Shown here piece by piece: positions 12,135 through 23,230 of a stretch of 64,000 bases of DNA; the stretch's first letter is position 1, and every line of letters starts with the position of its first letter. Origin of the DNA: Blastobasis lacticolella. Lineage: Eukaryota > Arthropoda > Insecta > Lepidoptera > Blastobasidae. The notes beneath the pieces were generated by a model. That model was not told the DNA's origin. It searched no databases and saw only the letters and a program-made list of their open reading frames with translations. The stretch is taken from positions 6,774,001-6,838,000 of the forward strand of contig LR990060.1 in NCBI GenBank assembly GCA_905147135.1, in the 5' to 3' direction. Position numbers and translations under genes: made by a program.

Positions 12135-12262
12135 AAGTAAAGGCCTGGTAAAGACCGCAGGTACCAGCTGAATGCGGCAGGCACAGGACCGGCCTTTGTG
12201 GAGATCTCTGGGGAAGGCCTATGCCCAGAAGTTGGTGTCTCTCGGCTGATATGATGATGATG
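12135..12262 (+). mobile_element. RTE-1 ORF2 C-terminal remnant
   Basis: Translates, with one stop, as LVKTAGTS*MRQAQDRPLWRSLGKAYAQ and ends in a stop followed by (GAT)n at 12248-12262. This is the C-terminal signature of RTE-clade ORF2 (a D-[LI]-[KV]..AG..W...AQDR..WR.L.EAY pattern). It is 5' truncated and inactive. Confidence 0.7.
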
Positions 12263-12785
12263 ATGACCCTGAGACTGGTTGAACAGTAGATTGGCGGCTA
12301 CTGACTGTATTTATTTTCATCTTCATCACCAGGCTCGCACAAAACAAACTCTAGAATGAAACGTAACAACCATAGCACTAACATAAACTGTTAACCGTTG
12401 ATTGGTCTTCAACTACCGACGCCGAGTTCAAACGCTCCGAGTTTAGACTTGGCACACTAGTTTATTGATATTAGAAACCAGTAACGAGTATGCGACATGC
12501 AGTCCCGGTTTGCGGAAACTCATTACTGTAGCAACTACAACTTCTGGCTTAGTACTTCGACTTCCAAAACTGATTGATAGGTGAACATGGGGTGACTGTG
12601 CCGTACGCGAAATTGAGATGCAGGTCGGTATACGTCTATATGCCATACCAAAACCTACCTTTTAATTTATTCTGGTTATTGGAGAGACAATTTTGAGATT
12701 ATAGGGTTCGGATTAATAAATTGTGGCGTGACACTTCGGTTTGTACTTTACTTTTAGGGTAGGGTTAACCACATTTAAAGAGGCA
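12263..12785. other. no gene recognised
   Basis: No repeat or coding signal was recognised; the minus-strand frame at 12443-12646 looks like chance. Confidence 0.4.
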
Positions 12786-12945
12786 TTAAGAATTTAATTT
12801 TAGTCCGTACAGTGACAACGCACCTGCGTTTCTGCATTTTTGTTACCTGCAACCTAAATGCCTGAATAGTAGATGTTATGGGCTACAGTTACCGCTAACC
12901 ATCAGGTGAGCTGTCTGTTCGTTTGTCTTTGAGTAAAATAAGAAA
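12786..12945 (+). mobile_element. LINE-K 3' end, copy 1
   Basis: Shares 'cagtgacaacgcacctgcg', 'ttacctgcaacctaaat', 'agatgttatgggc' and 'ccatcaggtgagctgtctg' with the reverse of 29515-29665 and with 62235-62330, and ends A-rich. The 'ccatcaggtg' phrase is common near 3' ends of Jockey-like LINEs in this window. Confidence 0.5.
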
Positions 12946-13433
12946 AAAGAAGTTTTATCTTTAACTAAATGAATTATAACTAAATAATTGTCTATCCCAA
13001 ACTACCAATTATCATCAGCCGATATAATAACCGAGAAAATATTCAAATTTATCCCTACCATCGAAATAATTACAATATTTTAGGCTAGTTTTATTTAAAT
13101 GGACAAGCAACATGGTTGCAAGCAAGCACACTTGTAAATAGATAGACGCCTTTCAAGTTCTCCTGAGTCTAATGATATCATTAAGAATTCGCGTTTGTAC
13201 GAATTGACATCTGTATTATTGATAGAGACAACAACAAGTCTGACAAGTAAAGGAGACTTGTAAATGGGGAAACATTTAAACAGGTTCAATTAAAATTTAA
13301 TCCAAGTTAAATGGAATACAAACCCTCAGTAATTAGTAAAATAAACCTAAAACAACTTGGAATTAAAAAGCAATGACAGCACTCTCTACAGATCGATTCT
13401 TTTTGATAATAGAAATTTCTTGACAATAAAAAT
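12946..13433. other. no gene recognised
   Basis: AT-rich; nothing recognised. Confidence 0.45.
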
Positions 13434-13622
13434 CATCTTGGCGTTAATGTCCGGATCTGCTCTCGCTTAAGAGGGCCCGGGGTCGGCCTTGACCATGATC
13501 CAGGCTTTGGTCGATCAGGTTATTGTAATTCAGGTTTCATCACGATGTTTTCCGTCACCGTAAGAGCATCAGTTAGCATTGAACTAATGAAAATAACTCA
13601 GAAAAGAGTCATTGGTAACATA
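13434..13622 (-). mobile_element. SINE-A with internal deletion
   Basis: The plus strand opens with the family 3' end 'catcttggcgttaatgtcc', reaches 'gatcaggttattgtaatt', then skips straight to 'caggtttcatcacgatg' and ends near 'aaaagagtcattggta'. About 120 bp of the central body and the tRNA head are missing. Confidence 0.78.
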
Positions 13623-13884
13623 GAAAATTTCTTGACGATAGAGCCTTTGTTATTGCAAAACTCGTTCGCCCATTTTCTCTAAAATAGCTATTCTCTGCGA
13701 CTTCAAGTCCCAGTTCTGTATTTAAAAGTGGCTACCTAATGCAAATTTGCCTAACTAAATACTTTCTAGACTATTTAGTTAGGCCATGCTACTTTTTTAT
13801 TCATACTTGTCGGGTATCTTACTTATTTATTTATTATATGGGTGACTTGCAACGTATTAAACATTTAGAGTAAAATAATACTTC

Positions 13885-14335
13885 CTTACTTACTGCGCTG
13901 GCTCAGCGACCTAAAGTGGATCTTGGCCTCCGACACTAGATATTGCCACCTCTTTCTATCCTGTGCCACCTCCTTCTAATCAAGGATGAACAGTGCGTGC
14001 AGGTCTCTTAGGACTTCGTTCACACAGCGATATCTGGGTCACCCCACCCGTCGACGTCCACTTGACCGATTCACATTATACCTACTGTCCATACGGCGCG
14101 ATCATTCCCCATCCTCTCCACGTGGCCAAGCCAACGCAGCCTTGCAGCCTTGATCCCTCCATGAATAATGGGTTCGGAAATAAGCTGTTCCACGTCCGCG
14201 TTTTTCCTTCACTTCCACATGCCATCCTCACCCTTTGTTAGCCCTAGAATCTTCCGGAAGATCTTACGTTCCTACCAATAACTTGTTCTCTTCCTTTAGT
14301 GTCAGTGTCAAAGCCTCACATCCGTACATCGTGTC
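13885..14335 (-). pseudogene. RTE-3-type LINE ORF2 C-terminus, broken
   Basis: On the minus strand, pieces read AARLRWLGHVERM, then an AQDR..W-like stretch after frameshifts, then VSEAKIHFRSLSQRSK near the end, followed by a (GTAA)n tail (13884-13895 on the plus strand). R-L-R-W-x-G-H-V-x-R-M is the usual start of the last domain of RTE-like ORF2 proteins. Several stops and shifts break it. Confidence 0.6.
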
Positions 14336-15400
14336 AAAGAATAAGTTATTATAAATATGTTCACACCAACATTCAATCATGTCATAACAATAACGCAAGG
14401 TGCAATGAAAATCCAATCTTATTGTGAATTATCTAACAAACAACTTATTAAGAATGGTATTTCTACGTTCTTAGGTAGGAACCCAAATTGCCAACAAATA
14501 TAGGAAAACACTCAGGATATGCATTCAAAACGTTAAATAAACCGTATCGCGTCCTCCCTGCCTCTCTTTTAATTAACATTTTGTTTCGTTAAAAAAGGAA
14601 TCTTTTTCTAGTCACGACCTTTTTCTCGTGGGGAGGGTTGTACAAAAAAAATGATAAAAACGTCTCGATGTATTCGGACGACACATAGCTTTGTTCGTTC
14701 GGCTAGCATTGCCATGTATGTTATTATATACATAAAATAAACACTTTTCAAAATATTTATTAGACTTTGAGGTTATCGTATGTTATCGAGAACAAGAAAA
14801 TATCCACTTTGTAGCGATAGTAGGACGTTTAGGGACCCACAAAACGTTGGTCTCCGTTCACAACTTGACACAAATGATTTTTTTAGTGACGCATACTTTC
14901 TTTTCCTAGCGATGGTTCTCATGTGTGGGTTATATAAGTAATAAAACCGGCTGACCACACTTCGTCTTGGCAGTTTCGCTTTTCAGCCGCGTTAAAATCA
15001 CTTTTTAGTGACTATTTTTCTCGTAAGACGAGGGGATTTTTTTTCATAGTCGATTATGTACCTATAACGGCGCCCTGACAGTCTACACGATGTTAGGTTA
15101 TTTTCGTAAACAACATTCGAATATAATCCTACTAAAACTGTATTAAAGAATAAAACATCTGCTGTTAACACTTGAACTGTATGCTCGATTGGTTTTAGAA
15201 TTATATTTACAAAATTGAATACGCAATACACATGGCTTGACACAATGTTGAGATTTAAGTACGTTGAGGCTGTCTGGTAGCTGAAAATATCTCGTGAAAT
15301 ATCAGTAATGTAAGCACTCGTACGGTTTAGTCATTCGTATAAGGAATATGGTATTTGCGATTGGAAATAAGCTCTCTTTGTAGGCGATGAAAATTTGTAT
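14336..15400. other. no gene recognised
   Basis: Read on both strands; only short chance frames (14773-14958, 14998-15243). No repeats were recognised. Confidence 0.45.
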
Positions 15401-15404
15401 TTGA

Positions 15405-15790
15405 AACTAGCGACCCACCCCGGCTTCGCACGGGTGTTTTCAGATTTTCTCTAGTATAATATGCATGTAATAAATATGAAAAAACCGCGCGGTTGATCAG
15501 ACTACATTATGACACTTACTGGCCTGCCGATAGCTAAAGCTATTAACACCGCCGAGGACAAAACCACATGGAAGAGTATGGTACAGCGAGTGGCCAACAT
15601 TTCAGATTAGACACGACTTTTAGCAACGAAGATGCTAAGTAAGAAAAAGAATAAACATTTGAAATTTTCGGAAGAAATTTTCAATATGATAGTGCTGAAA
15701 ACCGCATCAAAATCCGTTGAAGGACTTAGCGAATACACAGGCATACATGGAAAGTGACTTTACATTATTCTATCTGAGGATAAAATAACT
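15405..15790 (+). repeat. repeat N, Helitron-like
   Basis: Starts with 'actagcgacccaccccggcttcgcacgggt' and near its end has 'ccgcatcaaaatccgttga' and 'gaaagtgactttacattattctat'. This start and end pair is one I associate with lepidopteran non-autonomous Helitron-like elements. A related copy at 30775-36455 is split by the full-length LINE. No rolling-circle protein is present. Confidence 0.45.
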
Positions 15791-15794
15791 ATAC

Positions 15795-15935
15795 TGCAGA
15801 CAAACAGGCAAGCGGGCCTGATTGAAAGTGGTCACCGTCACCTATGAACATCAGCAACATCAGGTGTTACCAATGCATTGCCCGCATCTGAAGAGACCTC
15901 TAATAAACCTCTTGAACGATCTCATATCATAGTTT
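15795..15935 (-). mobile_element. LINE-J 3' end
   Basis: The minus strand reads 'gcgggcaatgcattggtaacacctgatgttgctgatg', then 'cggtgaccactttcaatcaggcccgcttgcctgtttgtctgc'. This matches 45965-46085 and 48255-48355. Confidence 0.62.
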
Positions 15936-16029
15936 AAAGGAAACACTGTGGCTGGGGCGTTTCTTTTAATATTTTATTTAAAATGTCTTAGCGTCGGGCG
16001 AATAGCCAATACCAGGAATTGGTTTTTTT

Positions 16030-16262
16030 TTTGGCAAACAAGCTTACGTCCCGCCTGATGGTAAGCAGTCACCGCAGTCTATAGACGTTAGCACTATCAG
16101 GGCATCACCCACGCGTTGCTGATCCCGTAAAAACCTTTTCACCCCTTTCTTGAAGAACTCTATGTTGTACTCTCTAGGGAAAACCTCTCCAGGTAGTTCA
16201 TTCCACAACCTTAGTGTGCAACCAACAAACTTTACAAAGTGTTGCCCTATCATTTTATTTGG
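16030..16262 (-). pseudogene. LINE-E ORF2 C-terminus and 3' end
   Basis: The minus-strand frame encodes LRLWNELPGEVFPREYN and then FFKKGVKRFLRD, a conserved C-terminal motif of Jockey/CR1-group ORF2 proteins (LWN.LP..VFP..Y....FK..V...L). Only the last ~60 codons remain and the 5' part is absent. The frame is still open at 16044-16253, so this copy is fairly young or merely lucky. Confidence 0.77.
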
Positions 16263-16716
16263 AATGTCTTTGCTTCACTTGAATTACAGATAAATACTAA
16301 CTTCGCGCAACGTGATTGTTGCCTTATCAGAACCGCCAGTGTGTCCCACTCACGCTCACTGGGAAAGAAAATTTATTCTGTCACGACCACTCGGTATCTG
16401 TGAGGCTGTGACACTGTGAATCCTGTTAACTGAACTTAATGACTGGCCATTCGGCTCATTAATTTGACTGTCCCCTTTATGCCTCCCCTTTCAGGACATT
16501 CATTACTCTACGGAAGCCTGTGGCCAGGGTTTGGTTTGAGCTGAAAAAATGGGTCGCAAGGCCTCATATTGACATCAAACATCCAAATTTATTTCTTCAA
16601 ATAGCGAAAATCTGAGCCGTTATATTAACAAAAGCTCTTATAGTAATATAATTTTATCTATATCTAATCTATAGATATTTTTATTAGATAGATTAGATGA
16701 TCTGTAGGTATACTTT
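16263..16716. other. no gene recognised
   Basis: A TAGATAGATTAGA-type short repeat near 16660-16700; otherwise nothing recognised. Confidence 0.45.
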
Positions 16717-16870
16717 CGTCGGCCTGAGTGGGTTAATGCGCCGGTCTGCTACACCTCTGCAACCCGGATTCGATTCCCGGCCGAGCAGAAATTGAAATGT
16801 TAAGATTTAATTTCTGTTATGTGTCTGGGTGTAGTATGTATTTAATAAAAACAGTTATATGGCGCCAATG
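16717..16870 (+). mobile_element. SINE-B, 3' truncated
   Basis: Head 'ggcctgagtgggttaatgcgccggtctgc', B-box 'ggattcgattccc', then 'ggccgagcagaaattgaaatg' and 'tctgggtgtagtatgtattt'. The 'caagctttgctt' part is replaced by unrelated sequence. Confidence 0.75.
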
Positions 16871-16924
16871 TATGGAGTAGAAGGTAGCCTTTGTCCATCC
16901 TCAGGTGCTAAACTATATTTATAC

Positions 16925-17305
16925 CGAAAATCCCGCTGTGGCTATGTACCAATAACTCTTTTCTGAGTAATCTACATTAGTTGAATTGCAACATCGTATT
17001 ACGGTGAATGAAACCTGCACATTAAGGCAACTTTTTTTTATACACCTCAGGTGGCAAACAAGACGGTAAGCACACGTTGCCGATCCCGTAAAAACCTTTT
17101 CTCCCCTTTCTTGAAGAGCTCCAGGCGACTGAATGTGTAACCATAATCCAATCGGGTAAGAATCGCCTGGTAGCAGGGCACATAGGTCAGATGGCAGTCG
17201 CTCCACTGTAATAACCTGACATGCCAAATCCTAGATTATGGTCAAGGCCGAACCCCGGGCCCTCGCGCGCCAGAGCACAACCAGGTCATTAACGCCAAGA
17301 TGAGT
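16925..17305 (+). mobile_element. SINE-A interrupted by a LINE-E fragment
   Basis: The head is mostly lost, starting at 'atcccgctgtggctatgtaccaataactc'. The body runs to 'aaacctgcacattaaggcaac' (17031), is broken by 17032-17121, and resumes at 'caggcgactgaatgtgtaaccataatcc'. It ends with 'ccctcgcgcgccagagcacaaccaggtcattaacgccaagatga'. Confidence 0.82.
17032..17121 (-). mobile_element. LINE-E fragment nested in SINE-A
   Basis: Matches 16035-16165 on the same strand: 'ggcaaacaag', 'ggtaagcacacgttgccgatcccgtaaaaaccttttctcccctttcttgaagagctc'. The A/T-rich end lies at 17032-17045. The SINE phrases AGGCAAC and AGGCGAC at the two junctions may be a decayed target-site duplication. Confidence 0.72.
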
Positions 17306-17943
17306 TACTTTCGCATTTACAATATTAAGTAGGGATAGCAACACCAAAACCCAGAAATTGTGAAATTAAATGGATAGTTTTACATATAGCGAGTGTTAAA
17401 ACAATCCTTTCAGAACGCACGCTTCTGTTGGGCGTGTTCTTTTTGTGTGACGCCCATGTTTTAGGCTTTCTGCTTTAAAATTCTTTTGTGCTCGGACTCA
17501 GTGGTGAATAAGTTACACACCTTTTTGTCAAGACAGGCAGCGGCGGGCAAAAAAGATTTTTAAGCTCCAGAAAGTAAATGGGAGCACATTTGCATGCAAT
17601 TTTTTACAACCCTAGTGCTTTCGGAGCTAAATAAGTCATGCGTAATATTGTTGCCTTCTCAAATTACGGCGCGGCGGCATGTTTAGCAAATTGGCGTGTA
17701 GACAGAGAAGTGTTAATTTTAGAGAATGACAGTAAAGCGCCACAAACTTATCTGACGTGATGACGGCGTCGCTATTGCGGAATTGAAAGTATAATTACGA
17801 AATGGCGACACTTAGTTCCAGCTTTGGCCACCGGGTCAGATGAGTATGTATCACTGAAAATTTGTAATAAATGGACGCAATGTTGAAAGTGTTTTCTTAT
17901 TTTCAATTGTTTTATGCAATGTTATTCATATTGTTAGAAGTAC
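17306..17943. other. no gene recognised
   Basis: No coding or repeat signal recognised. Confidence 0.45.
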
Positions 17944-17951
17944 GTAGGTAG

Positions 17952-18312
17952 TAGAGTTGTAAGGGAGGCGGATGCAGAGCTTACCGGAGGCGAGGCGGAG
18001 GAGAAAGTGGAAGTAGAAAAGTTTGTAATTCAAAGTTTATCAACATAATAGAAAGTCTAATTTTTTATTTCAAATAGATACTTTCATAGTAAAGTTTCTT
18101 AAAAAGCAAACAATACATACTTGTGATCAAAATTAGAGGCAAATACTATTACAGTTCAATTCAGCGTCGCTGCTCACGTATTGTATTATGACGTAAATAT
18201 ATACCTCTGTACATCTACGCAAATTTTTGCGGAGACGAAGGCGGAGGCGGAGGTATGACTTCTTACAGAACTTCCGCAGTAACGGCAGAGGCGAAGTTCC
18301 GTTGCAACCTTA
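17952..18312. mobile_element. hAT-like MITE with perfect 8-bp TSD
   Basis: GTAGGTAG is duplicated exactly at 17944-17951 and 18313-18320. The ends are imperfect inverted repeats: TAGAGTTGTAAGGGA on the left, and TAAGGTTGCAACGGA as the reverse of the right end. TARRGTTG-type ends with 8-bp duplications are typical of hAT transposons. GGCGGAGG-type purine-rich motifs cluster just inside both ends (17965-18000, 18228-18262). No transposase is present, so it is a short non-autonomous copy of 361 bp. Confidence 0.78.
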
Positions 18313-18320
18313 GTAGGTAG

Positions 18321-18720
18321 ATACTCGCACATAACGTTATACTTTTCCCGTAGAAGTAGACAAAGACCACATTGTTATATCTTAACAAAATTACTTATGC
18401 CTATATTCCATTATGCGCACAATTATTGTTATGCTTAAGTTCCATTAAGAATACATTTTATGGCACCAGAAAATTCCGGAAATTGTAGAATTTCGTTGAA
18501 TGTGTAGTAAAATTAACACTGTTATGAAATTATGCTCCTCATGTGAAAAGTTTGCCTTTCGTTGTACAAGCTTGTTGAATTTTGAGCGCTTTTATAAGCT
18601 AAAATTAATTAGTACAGGGTCTAACACGTTTTATGTAGACATTCCCTTCAGGCAGTTTATGAAATTTTGTCGCGCGATTGTTTTTGGTAGTGTTGGGTTC
18701 GTAAATTTATTTTTAACACG
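18321..18720. other. no gene recognised
   Basis: AT-rich. An open frame entering LINE-E from 18500 has no homology before codon ~75. Confidence 0.4.
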
Positions 18721-18724
18721 TTAT

Positions 18725-18982
18725 GCACCACCAATGGGTCAAGTGCGGTTCCAAAGGAACTTTCTCCCACGCACACTAAGGTTGTGGAATGAACTACCTG
18801 GAGAGGTTTTCCCTGGAGAGTACAACATGGAGTTCTTCAAGAAAGGGGTTAAAAGGCTTTTACGGGGTCGGCAACGCGTGGATGATGCCCCTGGTATTGC
18901 AAACGTCCATAGGCTGCGGTGACTGTTTACCACCAGTCAGGCCGCAAGCTTGTTTGCCACCTTAGTGGTATAAAAAAAAAAG
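18725..18982 (+). pseudogene. LINE-E ORF2 C-terminus and 3' end
   Basis: Encodes FPRTLRLWNELPGEVFPGEY and then FFKKGVKRLLRGRQRV, ending at a stop at 18920-18922. The 3' end 'ccaccagtcaggccgcaagcttgtttgccacc' and an A-run at 18971-18981 follow. It is the clearest LINE-E copy here. Nothing upstream encodes reverse transcriptase, so it is 5' truncated. Confidence 0.82.
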
Positions 18983-19564
18983 GTGAGAATTCCCATTCAG
19001 GCCGAAACGAATATTACATTGTCAAAATTCGATGTTACATTTTTTTTTATCTAACGACGGGTAATGCTTTCATTTGCATCAGGAATTGAAAGCAGACCTA
19101 ATCTAATGTTAAAAATAATGATTATGTAATTAGACTCACATAGTCGCATCGTGGATCTCGGCGGTAAGGTAAGTCAATTGTCATAGTGACAATCAAAGAC
19201 AATCCGCGGTGCGGCGTTTGCTTCTTTTCAAAGGCATTGGCAACTGGGCCGTCAGCTATACGGCAGTGACCACAACATCAACGGGCCAAACAAACAGGGC
19301 ATAAATCATTTTTTATTTTTAATAACATAAGTATTTTATGTAAAACCCGAAATAAAATAAAATAATTTGACTATATTGACTTTGACAGTAGTTTTAGGAT
19401 ATCTGTAGCATCCCAACAAAAACTGTATAAAATGTTATGTCCTAGTGAAACTCCAAAACCAAGCCGATCTTATGATCCTTCTAATAGGACCTGCTGGGCC
19501 ATGTGGCCCATTTCTCGCTAATTTTGTCTGAATTAATTGAATATTGGCGTGTAAAGAGAATGCT
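18983..19564. other. no gene recognised
   Basis: AT-rich, no motif recognised. Confidence 0.45.
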
Positions 19565-19680
19565 CATATCGGTAGTCGCTCATCTGTAAATATATGATCT
19601 GCTAAATCGTGGATCATAGTCACCGCAGACCTAAGGCTCTCGCACGCGAGAACACAACCGAGACAGTGACGCAAAGGTCC
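19565..19680 (+). mobile_element. SINE-A 3' fragment
   Basis: 'ggtagtcgctcatctgtaaa', 'atgatctgctaaatcgtggatcatagtcacc' and 'ctctcgcacgcgagaacacaaccgagacagtgacgc' match the family 3' third. Confidence 0.68.
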
Positions 19681-20734
19681 CCCACTTTTCACCACCTAAA
19701 AACCGCAATTTTGATTAAAATAAAAATTCTGAGTCTAACATCACCTCATATGTTTAAAATCCATTGAGTCACTAAGGTTGTAGACCGAGCCAAAAAAAAC
19801 ACATAGGTACATAAATAAGCTCGAAATACTTCCCTATACTCGAAAAACATCCTTCTGTCGCAGCCGGATAAAACATAACTCCCCTTCTTTTACAGTCGTG
19901 TAAAAAATAAAATTATTCCACTGGATAGTCGAATATTAGTAGATTTACAAAATACACGCGTGCAAAAATCCCGGGACCGCTGAGAGCCGTCTCAGGATCT
20001 TTCAGGTGGTTTCAAATTTCATATTTTGTTTGTTTCCATAGATGTCTTAGATATTTTATTTTATTCCTCTTACTTTGTGCAATTAATTCATGAGCGTGGA
20101 GTGACAATTTGCAAAATGCTGTAGTTGCATTGGCTCATTAAGGGAGGCCTATATCCAGCAGGGGACTAATTTATTAGTCTGATAACGATAATTTTAAACG
20201 TGTTTCAAAGTTAGTTTGACTAAATAATAAATAAAGTTACAATTCCATATGTTTCAGTACAGGGGTATAGGTACAGTATAAAATCATTAAGTGCTAGACA
20301 TCAAGAAAATTTTCATTTGCAACTAAATCATCTGAGTATTACCTAAATCCAGCTGTGGCAACAGCAGATTAATCCTCCTACACCACCGCTTCTTCTAGAG
20401 CCCTCAGAGGAAATCTGCGGATGCGAACATGTCTCCATCTATCGATCGTCGGACAAATTGCGGGTGTCAGCGTCTGGCAATCCTGACAAATCCGATCGTA
20501 GTTCCGTTCATAAATGTAGACACGTCGTCTTCTCTAGTCAGGATGGATCGTCGATATTGATCAGCGACATACACCGTTTGTTAGGTCGTTCTCTTCGATA
20601 AAATGTGAAAATTGAGACTGAAAATTTGCGTTTTTGCTCTATTTGGAGAGCGAGTTTACAGTGCAAAAGCATAAGTGACATAGACATAGACAAATCTTTA
20701 TTTGGCTCAAATACACATAAAAAAGAATTGAAAA
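19681..20734. other. no gene recognised; two LINE scraps
   Basis: At 20129-20168 'aagggaggcctatatccagcaggggac' is a reversed RTE-1 end. At 20676-20712 'agacatagacaaatctttatttggctc' resembles a reversed LINE 3' tail. The rest is unrecognised. Confidence 0.4.
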
Positions 20735-20905
20735 TTGATTGATGAATTATAATTTCTGTTGCCGGTCTGGGTGTAGTATGTATAAATATGGATTTAAAAA
20801 TGATGATATAAGTAGTTATTAGTTATCTAACACTCATAACACAAGCTTTGCTTACTTTGGGGTTAGATGGCGCTGTGTAAATTTGTCCAAGCATATTTTA
20901 TTTAT
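20735..20905 (+). mobile_element. SINE-B, 5' truncated
   Basis: Starts within the body ('gatgaattataatttctgttgccggtctgggtgtag') and keeps 'acacaagctttgcttactttggggttagatggcgctgtg' and an A/T-rich tail. The tRNA-like head is lost. Confidence 0.75.
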
Positions 20906-20915
20906 TAAATCTGGT

Positions 20916-21026
20916 CAGCTTCCCTGCTAACAGGGTCACGGAGGTCAGACGGCAGTCCCTCTACTGTAATTACTAAAGTAAATATCATGATTAAGGTGGA
21001 CCCGATATATTGACGCCAAGATGACA
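20916..21026 (+). mobile_element. SINE-A 3' fragment with internal loss
   Basis: 'ctgctaacagggtcacggaggtcagacggcagtccctctactgtaattac', then 'catgattaaggtggaccc', then 'gacgccaagatgac'. The CTCGTG hairpin segment is deleted. Confidence 0.65.
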
Positions 21027-21530
21027 ATGAAGGCATTGATAGGTTATGAACAGAGATATATATCTACCGATCCTCCACAACAATAGTGACGTCCACTCCA
21101 ATAACAAGAAATCGAAAATCGTATCGCCCCAACGGAAATCAGCGACCCAAAAAGGCCAAAGGAGCCCTCAAAAGTTACGCTCGAAGTAAACAAGTGTTGT
21201 CTAGTAAAATGTCCCGTACAAATTTCATCCACTGTCCCGGAAGTAGCCACAAATGGGGTGGACAAATTGCAAACGTCCGCGACGCTTCGTGTCCGTGTAA
21301 TCCATCGTTAGTGATGGCCACCACTGCGGATTGTCGATGCTAATTGATAGATATCGATTCGGCGGCGTTAACGGTGCGATATTTGGAGTAAGGATTGGTA
21401 GGAATACTAATTCTGATATGTTTGTAATATTTTACTGGTATGTGGTACATGGGATTATCGAATGGTTTTGTTATAAAATTACGTAATTAATTAAGTAGGT
21501 GATAAGTGAGATCAACTATAAATAAATAAT
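21027..21530. other. no gene recognised
   Basis: Overlapping open frames on both strands (21044-21265, 21086-21343) lack any recognised motif. Local GC is a little higher, which alone lengthens chance frames. Confidence 0.4.
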
Positions 21531-21531
21531 C

Positions 21532-21690
21532 ATCTTTGTGTTGACAATGATCTAGGATTTGGTAGATATGGTAATTACGATGAAGCGACTGCCATCTGAC
21601 CTCTGTGACAGTTATCAGGGCAACATGGCCACATTGGATTATGGTTTAACATTCAGTCGCCTGAATATGTAACCATGACTAAATACCGAA
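21532..21690 (-). mobile_element. SINE-A, truncated and diverged
   Basis: Plus-strand order: 'catctttgtgttgacaatgatctaggatttgg', 'gcgactgccatctgacctctgtgac', 'acattggattatggtt', 'cattcagtcgcctgaat'. It lacks the hairpin segment and the tRNA head. Confidence 0.7.
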
Positions 21691-22426
21691 TCATGTAGCA
21701 TTACTATTTAACTTATTTATACTTCGATATCGTGTCATGGCTTTATTATAAAAATTGTGTAACAAGCCTATATGTAAAAATATATCTATGAATACGATAT
21801 ATAAGTAAGTACTTAGATGATACTGACAATGTTATGTGACATTATGGCCCATAATTGACCTCATGATATCGATACATCGATATCTCAAACTCAACTGCCC
21901 ATCCCTCGGCACATTGACGGGTATCTTCACCCTGTGAGAAAAATTAGCCTCTCCCTCTACTGCCACGAATTAATTCGCTCGCCTAAGAAAATTTGTTGGC
22001 CGATACAATATTCATGAGTGACTATCGACTTTACTTGGTCCTGTTAATATTCATGACGTTGATAAATATTTGGTCGCAGATAATGGTGAGCTGGTACGCT
22101 TTTGAATTATGTTAAAGTGGACTATTTTTTGTAACGATCTGGCCAGACTGACTTGTGTTATTTGGTAAACAAATATGGTTTACTGGCGACCAAAGACGAG
22201 TTATGTGTTTGGGGTGTGCCTGAAAAAGTCATAGATAATGTCAATACGTCAATGTTTTTTTCTAATCATTATTTTTAGTGAAATTTTGAAGATATTATAA
22301 TGGGTAATTTGTAGCAGTATTCGTTGAAATTCACAGTCTAGGTGTTTCTAATTTAATGAAATACATCTTTACACTATGTACGTATAAATCAAGTCGTAAT
22401 TTTGTTACAAATATTGTTTGTTTACC
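21691..22426. other. no gene recognised
   Basis: AT-rich; nothing recognised. Confidence 0.45.
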
Positions 22427-22440
22427 AAATAAGACATAAA

Positions 22441-22778
22441 GCGGTTAGAGTATCTGACTCGTAAGCCAGAGGTCCCGGGTTCGAATCCCGCTCCGGCCAT
22501 ACACCAATGACTGTTTTCTGAGTTGTGTACATTAGTTGCAAACTAACCGATGCTCTTACGGTGAGGGAAAACATCGTGATGAAACCTGCACATTCAGGCG
22601 ACTGGATGTGTAACCATGATCAAATGTGGTCAGGTTCCCCTGGTAGCAGGGTTATGGAGGTCAGATGGCAGTCGCTCCACTGTAACTACCTGACCTGCCA
22701 AATCCTGGATCATGGTCACGGCGGAGCCCAGGCCCTCGTGCGCGAGAGCACAAACGGAACATTACCGCCAAGATGACT
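22441..22778 (+). mobile_element. SINE-A with perfect 14-bp TSD
   Basis: AAATAAGACATAAA occurs immediately before (22427-22440) and after (22779-22792). The element starts inside the tRNA-like head at 'gcggttagagtatctgactcgtaag', has B-box 'gggttcgaatcccg', the complete body, the CTCGTGCGCGAGAG hairpin and the terminal 'cgccaagatga'. The exact duplication makes this the defining copy of the family here. It implies target-primed insertion with slight 5' truncation. Confidence 0.94.
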
Positions 22779-22792
22779 AAATAAGACATAAA

Positions 22793-23097
22793 AGCCTAAA
22801 AAACATATTTTCAATTTATTTGCCTATGTTAGGTGTCGAGAAAACGTTTCTCGTAGACGTTTAAAAACATTCGAAGGATTTGACACTTTTATTAAATCTT
22901 TTAAATATTAACCTCTGAACAGTACATAACCAGAACATAATATAGCATATGAATGTTTAAAATGAAAGGAATTATATTATCTCTCTGATGCCGATTGTAC
23001 ATCTACACAAAAACGGTGCTAGGAGACATCACTGTATTTAACCGCTTTCCATCACGACAATCCAGTCCATTTTCCACTGCAAGAACATAATCTTTGG
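22793..23097. other. no gene recognised
   Basis: AT-rich; nothing recognised. Confidence 0.4.
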
Positions 23098-23230
23098 GCC
23101 AACATCCCGGCTGTACTGTCGCGCACGAGGGCCCGGGGTCCTCCATGACCATGATCCAGGATTTGTCTTCAGATAATTACAGTAGAGCGACTGCCATCTG
23201 GCCTCCATGGCCCCGTTAACAGGTCACTAA
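23098..23230 (-). mobile_element. SINE-A 3' fragment
   Basis: The plus strand shows 'gtcgcgcacgagggcccggggtcctccatgaccatgatccaggat' and 'acagtagagcgactgccatctggcctcc'. Confidence 0.7.

Noticed and set aside
18500..18724. N-terminal half of the 140-codon frame ending in LINE-E
   Set aside because: Only the last ~60 codons match LINE-E; the earlier part is random readthrough upstream of a truncated insertion.
22441..22520. tRNA-like heads with good A- and B-box sequences (also at 59313, 62713 and others)
   Set aside because: They do not complete a tRNA cloverleaf with an acceptor stem and are followed by constant SINE bodies, so they are SINE promoters, not tRNA genes.
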